From contig JANQMI010000163.1 in NCBI GenBank assembly GCA_028280165.1, positions 1 through 46,230 of the forward strand: 46,230 nt of DNA. The letters are read 5' to 3'. The notes under the pieces were generated by a model that ran no database searches, was not told the origin of the DNA, and saw only the letters and a program-made list of their open reading frames with translations. Shown in pieces: positions 8,525 to 17,343 of this stretch (its first letter is position 1; every line of letters starts with the position of its first letter). This stretch comes from Oceanicaulis sp. GTDB lineage: Bacteria; Pseudomonadota; Alphaproteobacteria; Caulobacterales; Maricaulaceae. Both the position numbers and the translations under genes were made by a program.

Positions 8525-9940
8525 ATGGCCGATACCCAATTTGATCTCATCGTTGTTGGCGGAGGGCCGGGCGGCTATGTGGCCGCGATCCGCGCCGCCC
8601 AGCTGGGCTTTAAGACCGCGGTGGTTGAGCGCGAGCATATGGGCGGAATCTGCCTGAACTGGGGGTGTATCCCCACGAAAGCGCTGCTTCGGAGCGCCGA
8701 TGTGTATGAGCTCTTTCACCGAGCCAGCGAATTTGGCCTGAAAGCCGACAATATCAGCTTTGACCTGGACGCAGTTGTTCAGCGCTCGCGCAAGGTCGCA
8801 GGGCGCTTGTCAGGTGGTGTGACCCACCTGATGAAAAAACACAAAGTGGCTATTCTTGACGGTGAGGCGCGCTTGGAAAAAGGCCGCGCGGCCCCTCGCG
8901 TCGTGGTCAAAGGTAAAGACGGCAAGGATACCGGCTACGGGGCCAAGCATGTCGTCCTTGCGACCGGAGCCCGGGCGCGCACCATTCCGGCAGCCGGCCT
9001 GGAAGGCGATGGGCAGCATATCTGGACCTATAAAGAGGCGATGACGCCAAAAGACATGCCCAAATCGCTTCTGGTCATTGGGTCTGGTGCGATTGGCATG
9101 GAGTTCGCCAGCTTTTATGCCGCCATGGGGGCAGACGTCACCGTGGTTGAAATGGTGGACCGCATCCTGCCCGCCGAAGACGCCGAGATTTCCGCATTTG
9201 CGCAAAAGGCCTTTAAGAAGCGCGGCTTGACCATCCACACCGAAGCCCAGGTCCAAGGCCTGGATAGGTCTGCGGCAGGCGTCAAAGCTCAAGTCACGCT
9301 GAAATCCGGCAAAACCGAAACGATCAGCGTCGACAAGGTCATCCTGGCCATCGGCATTACCGGCAATGTGGAGGGCTTAGGCCTAGAAGCGCTGGGCGTG
9401 AAGGTCGACCGCGGTCATATCGTGGCCGATGGCCATGGCCGCACTGGCGTGCCTGGGCTTTACGCCATCGGTGATGTAACCGGCGCACCCTGGCTTGCGC
9501 ACAAGGCGAGCCATGAGGGCGTGATTTGCGTCGAAGCCATCGCCGGCAAGAATCCGCACCCGATGGTGAAAGAAAACATCCCGGGATGCACCTATTGTCA
9601 CCCGCAAGTCGCGTCTGTGGGCCTGACTGAAGCCAAGGCGAAAGAGGCTGGCAAGGCGATCAAGGTCGGGCGATTTCCCTTTGTCGGAAACGGCAAAGCC
9701 ATCGCCTTGGGCGAAGACCAGGGCCTGATCAAGACCATCTTCGATGCCGAGACCGGTGAACTCTTAGGAGCCCACATGGTCGGTGCTGAAGTGACCGAGC
9801 TGATCCAGGGCTATGTGGTCGGCAAGACGCTGGAAACGACCGAAGCTGAGCTGATGCACACGGTCTTCCCGCACCCAACCTTGAGCGAAATGATGCATGA
9901 AAGCGTGCTCGACGCTTATGATCGGGTCATCCACATCTAA
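8525..9940 (+). CDS. lpdA: Dihydrolipoyl dehydrogenase
   Basis: 471 aa; 'DLIVVGGGPGGYVAAIRAAQLGFKTAVVE...GGICLNWGCIPTKALL' redox-active disulfide, NAD-binding and C-terminal dimerisation 'HTVFPHPTLSEMMHE'. Confidence 0.97.
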   Translation: MADTQFDLIVVGGGPGGYVAAIRAAQLGFKTAVVEREHMGGICLNWGCIPTKALLRSADVYELFHRASEFGLKADNISFDLDAVVQRSRKVAGRLSGGVTHLMKKHKVAILDGEARLEKGRAAPRVVVKGKDGKDTGYGAKHVVLATGARARTIPAAGLEGDGQHIWTYKEAMTPKDMPKSLLVIGSGAIGMEFASFYAAMGADVTVVEMVDRILPAEDAEISAFAQKAFKKRGLTIHTEAQVQGLDRSAAGVKAQVTLKSGKTETISVDKVILAIGITGNVEGLGLEALGVKVDRGHIVADGHGRTGVPGLYAIGDVTGAPWLAHKASHEGVICVEAIAGKNPHPMVKENIPGCTYCHPQVASVGLTEAKAKEAGKAIKVGRFPFVGNGKAIALGEDQGLIKTIFDAETGELLGAHMVGAEVTELIQGYVVGKTLETTEAELMHTVFPHPTLSEMMHESVLDAYDRVIHI

Positions 9941-9976
9941 CGGGGTGGGGTCTGTTTGAGGCGCTAAGGAGCGGTT

Positions 9977-10300
9977 ATGGCGCAGCGTGTTGCCAATCTG
10001 GGTCAGGCGGTCGCGATCACGGCGCTTTTGCTCTGTGTGCCGCTGGCGCTCACGCTCATCAATCCTGACGCGAGCCTGAGGGGCGGGCAGGGCGGTGGCT
10101 TTGATTGGATGCCGGGCGACTTTGTGCTGATGGGGGCCCTCATTCTGGGGCTGATCCTCGGCTTGCAGATTATCACCCACTACTTGCAGAACGCCTGGAT
10201 GCGCTATGCGGCTGGCTTTGTGTTCCTCGCCATAGGGCTTTTGGTTTGGGCCGAATTGGCTGTTGGTATCGTCTCGCAAGTCCTTCTTAGCTCGACCTAA
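9977..10300 (+). CDS. Small integral membrane protein of unknown function
   Basis: 107 aa with about three predicted hydrophobic helices; RBS-like AAGGAGCGG upstream; follows lpd in the same direction. Confidence 0.7.
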   Translation: MAQRVANLGQAVAITALLLCVPLALTLINPDASLRGGQGGGFDWMPGDFVLMGALILGLILGLQIITHYLQNAWMRYAAGFVFLAIGLLVWAELAVGIVSQVLLSST

Positions 10301-10396
10301 TTGGTATTGGGTCGGCACCGAAAGCTGACGAGAATCTTACGGTTTTTTCATGTCTCGGCTGCATCCGGTTAAGGTTCGCCGTGCATCTCCTGAAAA

Positions 10397-10417
10397 AGCC
10401 GGGTGCTCTGCCCGGCT
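10397..10417 (-). terminator. Stem-loop followed by T run on the minus strand (antisense-directed terminator or 5'-UTR hairpin)
   Basis: AGCCGGG-TGCTCTG-CCCGGCT perfect 7-bp arms; reading minus strand it is followed by TTTTCA. No minus-strand gene ends here. Confidence 0.45.
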
Positions 10418-10437
10418 CTGGTTGGGAGATAAAATAG

Positions 10438-11127
10438 ATGTTGAAGCCCCTCTTCATGGCCGGGGTCGCAGCGGTCTTGGCGACCGCCTGTGTCCAGGCC
10501 CAAGACGGCCCCACGACCACGTTTGACGGTTTGGCCGGCAGCCGGACTGTGGATACCGATGGCAATGTGGAAATGAACGGTGCCGCGATCACGCTCAAAG
10601 GCCGGGTTGGCGGCTATGTGGAGATGAACGGCGCTGCGGTCGATGTTGATGCCGAAATTGGTGGCGATCTCGAAGCCAATGGCGGTGCGGTTGATATTCG
10701 CGGGTCTGTCGACGGCGAAAGCCTGATCAATGGCGGTGCCGTCAGCCTTGCTGGGCAATATGGTGGCCCGGTCGTCGCCAATGGCGGTGCGGTTGAGTTT
10801 CGAGGCAGCTTCACCGACGGGTTTCGTGTCAATGCCGGTGCGTTTGAGTTCTCCGGTGAAGCCAATGCTCCTGTCAACGTTGCCGGTTCGGGGCGGACCC
10901 GCACCATGTTTGGCCGTGAACGCGCCGACCGGTCCGAAATCGAGATTAATGGCAGTTTGACCCAAGGCGGGCAGCTGTGCGCCCATGAGGTCAGATTCCG
11001 GTCTCGCGCTGAAATTGGGGGGCCCTTGACCGTGATTGCGGATGAAGTCCCGAGCTACCCGGCCGGGTTTGATTCGTCTCTGATCACCTTCCAGGAACGT
11101 GAGGGTGAACGCTGCGACGAGGTTTAA
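10438..11127 (+). CDS. Exported bactofilin-like/beta-solenoid repeat protein A
   Basis: Signal MLKPLFMAGVAAVLATACVQAQ (possible lipobox); ~17-aa repeats GGYVEMNGAAVDVDAEI / GGDLEANGGAVDIRGSV / DGESLINGGAVSLAGQY / GGPVVANGGAVEFRGSF; RBS GGGAG. Confidence 0.85.
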   Translation: MLKPLFMAGVAAVLATACVQAQDGPTTTFDGLAGSRTVDTDGNVEMNGAAITLKGRVGGYVEMNGAAVDVDAEIGGDLEANGGAVDIRGSVDGESLINGGAVSLAGQYGGPVVANGGAVEFRGSFTDGFRVNAGAFEFSGEANAPVNVAGSGRTRTMFGRERADRSEIEINGSLTQGGQLCAHEVRFRSRAEIGGPLTVIADEVPSYPAGFDSSLITFQEREGERCDEV

Positions 11128-11152
11128 CCCGTAACGCTCCAATTCTTCAGGC

Positions 11153-11182
11153 AAAAAGCCCGCGCCCTGGCGTGGGCTTTTT
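11153..11182 (+). terminator. Terminator after repeat protein A (A-tract/T-tract symmetric)
   Basis: AAAAAGCCCGCGCCCTGGCGTGGGCTTTTT; strong stem with flanking A5/T5. Confidence 0.9.
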
Positions 11183-11264
11183 CATGTCTGTTTATGGGGG
11201 GTTGGGCCGATTGATTTATCGATCTGCGACATTTTTTTATCGAAAATCGAAAAAAAGTGTTTGT

Positions 11265-11297
11265 TATCGAGTTTCGATATGTTATCGAGTTTCGATA
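11265..11297. promoter_or_regulatory. Tandem operator-like array: two TATCGA-N3-TCGATA palindromes within a perfect 18-bp tandem repeat
   Basis: GTTATCGAGTTTCGATAT at 11263-11280 and again at 11281-11298; near-site TATCGAAAATCGAAA at 11238-11252 and a TATCGA half site at 11217-11222. Confidence 0.7.
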
Positions 11298-11335
11298 TGG
11301 TTGGTCCCATAAACTAGAACGGGAGAATAAACCCG

Positions 11336-12190
11336 ATGAGACGTTTCCTCCTCACCACCGCTGCCGCGACAGCGATAATGCTGGGTGGCTGTGTTATCGT
11401 CGTTGACGAAAACGGTCGCATCCATGATGGCGACAAGCTTCACTACAGCACCGATGCGCTGAACACCGTCCTCGACACCGACGGTGACGCCCGCCTGGTC
11501 GGTCCGGATATCACCGTGACCGGTCGCGCGGACGGCACTGTCCGGGTTACCGGTGCAGACTTCGTCGCCAGAGATCTTCAAGCCGGGGCAGTCAACGCGA
11601 CCGCAGCCGATATTCGGTATAGCGGCTCGGTGGCCGGTGATGTTGAGCTTCAGGCCGCTGATGTGCGCTGGCGTGGCCCGGTGGGCGGCGCGTTTGAGGT
11701 CTCTGCAGCCGATCTCAACTTTGACGGTTCGGTCGGTGACCAGCTTTCAGCCTCTGTGGCCGATGCCCGGCTGTCTGGTGAATTCGGCGCGCTCAACCTT
11801 CGGGCCGCCGATGTCCATTTGACCGGCGAGGCGTGGGTCAATGGCGATGTTGACGCCGCTGCGGCCACCTTCCGCCATGACGGCATGATTGAGGGTGCAC
11901 TCGATCTTTCGGCAAAAACCGTTTTCCTTGATGGCGATGTTGACGGTCAGGTCAGCATCCAGGCGGATCCGGGCCGCGCTCCTTGGCGTCAAAATGACGG
12001 CCGGGTGGAAATCAATGGGTCATTGGCTGGCGGCGAGATCTGCGCGCGCCACGTGGTGATCACCGGTGAAGTGACCGGCCTTTTACAGGTTACGGCCGAT
12101 GAAGCGCCGCACGTCGAAGGCGGCTCAGTTGCCGACATTGAATTCACGCCGCGCAATGGTGCGCGGTGCGACAATGGCTGGGAGGGCTAA
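11336..12190 (+). CDS. Bactofilin-like/beta-solenoid repeat lipoprotein B
   Basis: Lipobox in MRRFLLTTAAATAIMLGGC; ~17-aa repeats (AGDVELQAADVRWRGPV / GGAFEVSAADLNFDGSV ...); C-terminal segment EINGSL..GGEICARHV...ADEAP...RCD similar to protein A. Confidence 0.85.
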   Translation: MRRFLLTTAAATAIMLGGCVIVVDENGRIHDGDKLHYSTDALNTVLDTDGDARLVGPDITVTGRADGTVRVTGADFVARDLQAGAVNATAADIRYSGSVAGDVELQAADVRWRGPVGGAFEVSAADLNFDGSVGDQLSASVADARLSGEFGALNLRAADVHLTGEAWVNGDVDAAAATFRHDGMIEGALDLSAKTVFLDGDVDGQVSIQADPGRAPWRQNDGRVEINGSLAGGEICARHVVITGEVTGLLQVTADEAPHVEGGSVADIEFTPRNGARCDNGWEG

Positions 12191-12193
12191 GCG

Positions 12194-13486
12194 ATGATCA
12201 AGTCCATCGAAACGCTTTTTAAGTCCGCCATCCTGGCTCTGGGTGTCCTTGGCTTTGCCAGTACTCCGGCCCTGGCCGATGAGTATATTGGCGGTGATAT
12301 CTCGGTTGACCTGAACACCGATGAAGAAGTCGCGATCCTGGCCGCGGATATCGAAGTGACAGGCCGTATTGGCGGTGAGTTCGCCGCCGCCGGCGCTGAA
12401 ATCATGATCGATGCCACGTTTGAAGATGATTTCGCCGTGGCCGGTGCGGACGTCTATGTGGCCGGTGAGATTGCCGGTGATGCCGCATTTGCCGGTGCTG
12501 AGGTTTCGGTCCTGGCCAACATTCTCGGCGACGCAGCGATCTTCGGGGCTGATGTGACGGTATCTGGCTTTATCGGCGGCGAATTGGCGATCGCCGGGGC
12601 CGATGTGACCCTGGATGCTAGCTCGGTGGTGACCGGGCCGATGGAAGTCAAGGCGCGCCGTTTCGAAGCCGACGGCCGGGTGATTGGCGATGTGACCATC
12701 GAGGCAGAACGCATCACCATTCGCGGTGTTTTTGAAGGTCCCATTGAAATCTACGCCCGCGAAGTGGTGATCGGGCCTGAGGCTGTGATCACCGGCCCTA
12801 TCACGGTGCGCTCGCCGACTCCGCCTGTGATTGAAGACGGGGCCCAGGTGGGTGGCTTTGACCATATCCAAGAGGCCTGGGATGAGAGCCGTATCGATAA
12901 CTGGGACTTCCAGATTGAAAACGTGGTTCTGCCGTCTGTGGCCTTCTTCGGGGCCGTCAATGCAGCGCTGGCCTTCTTAGTGGGTCTGCTGGTGGCGGCG
13001 CTCTTCCCACAGTCCATGGCGCGCATGTCGGGTCAGTTCCGTCAGCGTCCGCTGGTGTCCACTGGGCTGGGCCTGATTATCTGGGCGACGGCGGGCATCA
13101 TCCTGCTGATCTTGATGTCGCTGGTGGCTGCCACGGTGGTGGGCATTTTGCTGATCCCCTTCTTCCTGCTGGCGATCCCGGTGATCTACTACCTGTCCTT
13201 TGTGTTCGGGGGTGTGGTGATCGGAGACCGCATCTTCAATCGCTCCGGCGAACGGGTGGGCTATGCCATTCGCGCCCTGTCGCTGCTGGCCGTGATGGCC
13301 GTGATTGGGATCCTCAGCCTGATCGGTGAGGTGGGGTGGTTCTTCATCCTGCTGTCCTGGCTGCTGGTCTACATCGTCAGCTTTATCGGCTTCGGAGCCT
13401 GGACGCTGACGATCTTCAATCGCCAGCCGCAAGGCCACGCGGCGGAACCCACTATGCCTGGAGCTTTGGAGGGCGATGCGGTTTAA
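12194..13486 (+). CDS. Bactofilin-like repeat protein C with C-terminal multi-TM domain
   Basis: Signal peptide ending ALADEYIGG; repeats EDDFAVAGADVYVAGEI / AGDAAFAGAEVSVLANI / LGDAAIFGADVTVSGFI; then about four hydrophobic helices (AFFGAVNAALAFLVGLLVAALF..., GLGLIIWATAGIILLILMSLVAATVVGILLIPFFLLAIPVIYYLSFVFGGVVIG...). Confidence 0.85.
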   Translation: MIKSIETLFKSAILALGVLGFASTPALADEYIGGDISVDLNTDEEVAILAADIEVTGRIGGEFAAAGAEIMIDATFEDDFAVAGADVYVAGEIAGDAAFAGAEVSVLANILGDAAIFGADVTVSGFIGGELAIAGADVTLDASSVVTGPMEVKARRFEADGRVIGDVTIEAERITIRGVFEGPIEIYAREVVIGPEAVITGPITVRSPTPPVIEDGAQVGGFDHIQEAWDESRIDNWDFQIENVVLPSVAFFGAVNAALAFLVGLLVAALFPQSMARMSGQFRQRPLVSTGLGLIIWATAGIILLILMSLVAATVVGILLIPFFLLAIPVIYYLSFVFGGVVIGDRIFNRSGERVGYAIRALSLLAVMAVIGILSLIGEVGWFFILLSWLLVYIVSFIGFGAWTLTIFNRQPQGHAAEPTMPGALEGDAV

Positions 13487-13516
13487 CGCTCCCCAAGCCG
13501 AACCCTTCGGCTCTCC

Positions 13517-13562
13517 AAAACAGGACCCCGGCGGATGGTGTGGATCCGCCGGGGTTTTGTTT
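13517..13562 (+). terminator. Rho-independent terminator after repeat protein C
   Basis: AAAACAGGACCCCGGCGGATGGTGTGGATCCGCCGGGGTTTTGTTT; 11-bp stem plus T run. Confidence 0.95.
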
Positions 13563-13648
13563 GCCCGGTGATCTTCACACTGTGACGCAGCGCCGCCATG
13601 CGTCAGCGTGGCTTGAACCTTGCCCCGGACAGGTTCATATGTGCGCTT

Positions 13649-14617
13649 ATGGCGACCTTGCTTGATATGAAATCCGCGCGCGCGGCCCGGCATCCGGAAA
13701 AGCAGAAGCGCGAAGACACGCCGGTTCTGCGCAAGCCGGACTGGATTCGCGTAAAGGCCCCTGCGGGCGGCGTGTTCTCCGAAACCCGCAAGACGGTGAA
13801 GGACAACAATCTTGTCACCGTGTGCGAGGAGGCCGGCTGTCCCAATATTGGCGAGTGCTGGTCCCAAAAGCACGCCACCTTCATGATCATGGGCGACACT
13901 TGCACGCGCGCCTGCAGCTTCTGCAATGTGAAGACGGGCTTGCCGGCGGCGCTGGATGCTGACGAACCGCGCCGCGTGGCTGAAGCCACACGATCCATGG
14001 AGCTGGAGCATGTGGTCATCACCTCGGTGGACCGCGACGATCTGGAAGACGGTGGCGCAGAGCATTTTGCCGAAGTGATCCGTCAGATTCGAGCGCTGAA
14101 CCCAAACACAACGATTGAGATCCTGACTCCGGACTTCCTGCGTAAAGACGGTGCGGCGGAAATCGTGATCGACGCGAAACCCGATGTGTTCAATCACAAT
14201 CTGGAAACCGTGCCGCGGCTCTATCTCTCAATCCGCCCTGGCGCGCGCTATTTCCATTCGCTGCGGCTTCTGGAACGGGTGAAAGAGCGTGACCCGAGCC
14301 AATTCACCAAGTCCGGCATTATGGTCGGCCTGGGCGAGACCAAGGAAGAGGTCATGCAGGTAATGGACGATATGCGCTCCGCCGGCATCGACTTCCTGAC
14401 CATTGGCCAATACCTGCAGCCCACACGCAAACACGCCGCCGTCGATCGCTATGTCACGCCGGAAGAGTTCAAAGGCTATGAAACCATTGCCAGGGCCAAA
14501 GGCTTCCTGATGGTCTCGGCGACCCCTCTGACGCGGTCCAGCTATCACGCAGGGGATGACTTTAAGCAGCTGCGCGAGGCCCGCGAGGCCGCCCTGGCGG
14601 CAGGCCGCAAGGTCTAA
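13649..14617 (+). CDS. lipA: Lipoyl synthase (radical SAM)
   Basis: [13 protein letters not shown] and [10 protein letters not shown] FeS motifs; start re-assigned to [16 protein letters not shown] from the 13598 ORF start. Confidence 0.97.
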   Translation: MATLLDMKSARAARHPEKQKREDTPVLRKPDWIRVKAPAGGVFSETRKTVKDNNLVTVCEEAGCPNIGECWSQKHATFMIMGDTCTRACSFCNVKTGLPAALDADEPRRVAEATRSMELEHVVITSVDRDDLEDGGAEHFAEVIRQIRALNPNTTIEILTPDFLRKDGAAEIVIDAKPDVFNHNLETVPRLYLSIRPGARYFHSLRLLERVKERDPSQFTKSGIMVGLGETKEEVMQVMDDMRSAGIDFLTIGQYLQPTRKHAAVDRYVTPEEFKGYETIARAKGFLMVSATPLTRSSYHAGDDFKQLREAREAALAAGRKV

Positions 14618-14625
14618 AGACCCCC

Positions 14626-15138
14626 ATGACGGCCAGTCATATCGAACGTCTGCGCTTGCGCCATCGACCGGACGATTTGTTCGATCTGGTCAGCGATGTC
14701 AGAGCTTACCCGCACTTCATTCCGCTGATTACCGCCATGCGGGTGACCCGTGACCATGTCAAAGACGGGGTCGGCACGCTCGATGCGGAAGCGCGCGTGC
14801 GGTTTCGTTTCGTGCGTGAGCGCTTTGCCACCCGCGTGACGCTGGACCGTACCAAGCGCCAGATTGATGTGGACTATATTTCAGGGCCGTTTCAGACGCT
14901 CGCCAATCAATGGCGTTTTCATGAGTTGAGCGATGGCTCAACGCTGGTCGATTTCTGGATCAAATACCATTTCGGCAATCCAATCCTGCAAATGCTGGTC
15001 GATACCAACCGCAATCGCGCAATCCGGTTTTTGATCGACCGCTTCGATATTGAAGCCAAGCGCCGCTACGAGACCGTCGGCGAGCCGGACTATGCCCTGG
15101 AGCCGGATCTGGCGCGCATTGCGCCGGCGGGGCGATAG
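14626..15138 (+). CDS. COQ10/RatA-like START (SRPBCC) family protein
   Basis: 'RLRHRPDDLFDLVSDVRAYPHFIPLITAMRV...DVDYISGPFQTLANQWRFHELSDGSTLVDFWIKYHFGNPILQ' typical of the coenzyme Q-binding COQ10 family. Confidence 0.9.
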   Translation: MTASHIERLRLRHRPDDLFDLVSDVRAYPHFIPLITAMRVTRDHVKDGVGTLDAEARVRFRFVRERFATRVTLDRTKRQIDVDYISGPFQTLANQWRFHELSDGSTLVDFWIKYHFGNPILQMLVDTNRNRAIRFLIDRFDIEAKRRYETVGEPDYALEPDLARIAPAGR

Positions 15139-15160
15139 GGCCAGCACGACAACGCTTCAC

Positions 15161-15246
15161 CCTCTTCCCCAGCGAAAGCGGGGCCCATGAATTTGGAACA
15201 CTGCGCATCAGGCCTTGGATCCCAAATCAAGTTTGGGAAAGAGGAG
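15161..15246. repeat. ~87-bp palindromic intergenic repeat, copy 1 (divergent copy)
   Basis: CCTCTTCCCCAGCGAAAGCGGGGCCCA...GGATCCCAAATCAAGTTTGGGAAAGAGG; same architecture as copies 2-4. Confidence 0.75.
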
Positions 15247-15264
15247 GGGGTGTATTCCAATACT

Positions 15265-15351
15265 GTCTCTGCCCCGACGCAGGTCGGGGCCCAGGGCCGT
15301 TGAACGCCGCACTTGAGGATCTGGATCCCGGCCTGCGCCGGGAAAGAGAGG
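15265..15351. repeat. ~87-bp palindromic intergenic repeat, copy 2
   Basis: TCTCTGCCCCGACGCAGGTCGGGGCCCAGG...GGATCCCGGCCTGCGCCGGGAAAGAGAGG. Confidence 0.8.
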
Positions 15352-15360
15352 ATAGGGATC

Positions 15361-17343
15361 CTAACTCCGCACCTTCACATACTCTCCCGGGGCCGGGCAG
15401 ATCGGTTTGAGCGTGCCGCCGCCGGGTTCGCGGGCGGGGACCATCTGGCCTTCCATGTCGTAGAGCCAGGCTTTCCAATGGTCCCACCAGCTGCCTGGAT
15501 GCTCTTCGGCATTGGCAAGCCAGTCTTCGCGCTTGGCAGGCAGATCGGGATTGGTCCAGTGCTGATACTTGTTCGCATCGGGGTGGTTGACCACGCCTGC
15601 GATATGGCCAGAGCCGGCCATCATATATTGCACCGGGCCGCCGAATTGCCGGGCGGAGCGATAAACGCTGTCGGCTGGGGCGATATGATCTTCCTTGCTG
15701 GCCTGCATGAAGATCGGAATTCTCACATCACCCAGAGACAGCTTATGGCCGCCCAGCGTCAGCTTGCCTTCGGCCAGCATATTCTTGCGGTAAAAGGTAT
15801 CGAGATAATACAGGTGCAGCGTTTTCGGCATCCGGGTTTGGTCGGCGTTCCAATACAGCAGGTCGAAGGCCTGGGGCTGTTTGCCGAGCAGGTAATTGTT
15901 GATCACAAAGGACCAGATTAGATCGTTTGAACGCAGCATGTTGAACGTGTCGGCCATGGTGCGACCGTCCAGGACGCCGCCCTGAGCGTCCATGAGCCGT
16001 TCAATCTCGGAGAACCATTCTTCATCGATGAAGACCAGGAGCTCACCGGCCAATTTGAAGTCATGTTGCGCGGCAAAGAAGGTGGCGGAGGCGATCCGGT
16101 CGTCCTCCTCCTTGGCCATTAAGGCCAGTGCTGTGCCCAGCATCGTCCCGCCGATGCAGTAGCCGACCGTGTCGACCTGGCGTTCTCCGGTGCTCGCCTC
16201 CACGGCGGTCAGGGCCTCGCCCAGGCCTTGGCGGATATAGTCCTCAAAGGTGGCGTCTTTCAGGCTGGGGTCTGGATTGACCCAGCTGATCAGGAAGACG
16301 GTGATGCCTTGGTAGACCAGCCAGCGGACCATGGAGCTCTGGGGGCGCATATCCAGAATGTAGAATTTATTGATCCATGGCGGTGCGATCAGGAGCGGGC
16401 GCTTGCGGACATCGGGTGTGGTGGGCGTGTATTGGATCAGCTCCATGACCTCATTGCGGAACACCACCTCGCCGGGGGTTGCGGCCAGATCCTTGCCAAT
16501 CTCAAAGCCTTCCCGGTCGGTCTGGGTCAGGGCAAGACGCCCATTGCCTTCTTCCAGATCGCTCATCAGATGCATGAGGCCGCGGGTGAGGTTTTCGCCC
16601 TTCGACTTCATGGTTTCTTCCAAGACGTCCGGATTGGTCAGGGCGAAATTGGTTGGGGCCATGGCATCGGTCATCTGTCGGGTAACAAATTCGACCTTGC
16701 GCCGGGTCTTTTCGTCGATGCCTTTCGCGCCGCTGATCAGGCCCATCATGAAGCGCTGATTGAGCAAATAGCTCTGCTTCATGGCGTCAAACAGAGGGTT
16801 TTCGCTCCAAGCTTTAGAGCGCCAGCGCTTGTCACCTTTCGCCGGGGTGATGGCCGGCTCGCTGTGTTCACCGGACACCAGTTTCTTCGTGGCCCCTGAC
16901 CACAGGTCCAGATAGCCGCGATACAGGTCAGCCTGAGCCTGGAGCAAAAGTTCCGGGTCGGAGAGAATATGCTCCCAGGCTTGTAATAGCTCTGGTGCCG
17001 CGTGCAGTGGATCGGCCTGGGGCATCAGTGATGTGTCCCCCTCCAGCGAGCGGCGCATGACATCGCTCATCAGCTTTTGGCTTTTCAGCGCCGTTTGCAT
17101 GACATTGCGGGAGGCTTCTTCAAGCCGTTCTAAGTCTTCCGGGTCGATCGGACTAAGGCCGGCCATGTCGAATTCTGGCCGGCCCGCCGATGATTCGCGG
17201 TCGGATTCCGGGCTTTCGGGTTTGCGGTGCTCAGTGTCGCCGTTCGGGGTCTCACCCTTTTTTGCAGTTGGCTTTTTTGCAGATTTTGGCGTGGCGGAGC
17301 CGGGTTTGGCGCGGCCTTTAGAGCCAGATTTTTTTTCTGCCAT
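15361..17343 (-). CDS. phaC: Class I poly(3-hydroxyalkanoate) synthase with Lys/Pro/Ala-rich N-terminal extension
   Basis: 660 aa; 'PLLIAPPWINKFYILDMRPQSSMVRWLVYQGITVFLISWVNPD', lipase-box-like 'DTVGYCIGGTMLG', 'GSGHIAGVVNHP'. Confidence 0.96.
   Translation of the reverse strand: MAEKKSGSKGRAKPGSATPKSAKKPTAKKGETPNGDTEHRKPESPESDRESSAGRPEFDMAGLSPIDPEDLERLEEASRNVMQTALKSQKLMSDVMRRSLEGDTSLMPQADPLHAAPELLQAWEHILSDPELLLQAQADLYRGYLDLWSGATKKLVSGEHSEPAITPAKGDKRWRSKAWSENPLFDAMKQSYLLNQRFMMGLISGAKGIDEKTRRKVEFVTRQMTDAMAPTNFALTNPDVLEETMKSKGENLTRGLMHLMSDLEEGNGRLALTQTDREGFEIGKDLAATPGEVVFRNEVMELIQYTPTTPDVRKRPLLIAPPWINKFYILDMRPQSSMVRWLVYQGITVFLISWVNPDPSLKDATFEDYIRQGLGEALTAVEASTGERQVDTVGYCIGGTMLGTALALMAKEEDDRIASATFFAAQHDFKLAGELLVFIDEEWFSEIERLMDAQGGVLDGRTMADTFNMLRSNDLIWSFVINNYLLGKQPQAFDLLYWNADQTRMPKTLHLYYLDTFYRKNMLAEGKLTLGGHKLSLGDVRIPIFMQASKEDHIAPADSVYRSARQFGGPVQYMMAGSGHIAGVVNHPDANKYQHWTNPDLPAKREDWLANAEEHPGSWWDHWKAWLYDMEGQMVPAREPGGGTLKPICPAPGEYVKVRS

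Noticed and set aside
8382-8657. 91-aa plus ORF before lpd
   Set aside because: Overlaps the lpd start in another frame, and no coherent domain.
11263-11298. Short CRISPR-like or satellite repeat
   Set aside because: Only two head-to-tail units with no spacers; perfect dyads point to an operator instead.
12977-14197. 406-aa minus-strand ORF opposite repeat gene C and lipA
   Set aside because: Antisense to two well-supported genes; His/Gln/Arg-rich composition typical of high-GC shadow ORFs.
14626-15138. RatA toxin of a toxin-antitoxin pair
   Set aside because: The 'RatA toxin' label is a common annotation for COQ10-like START proteins; no antitoxin partner, and it follows lipA.
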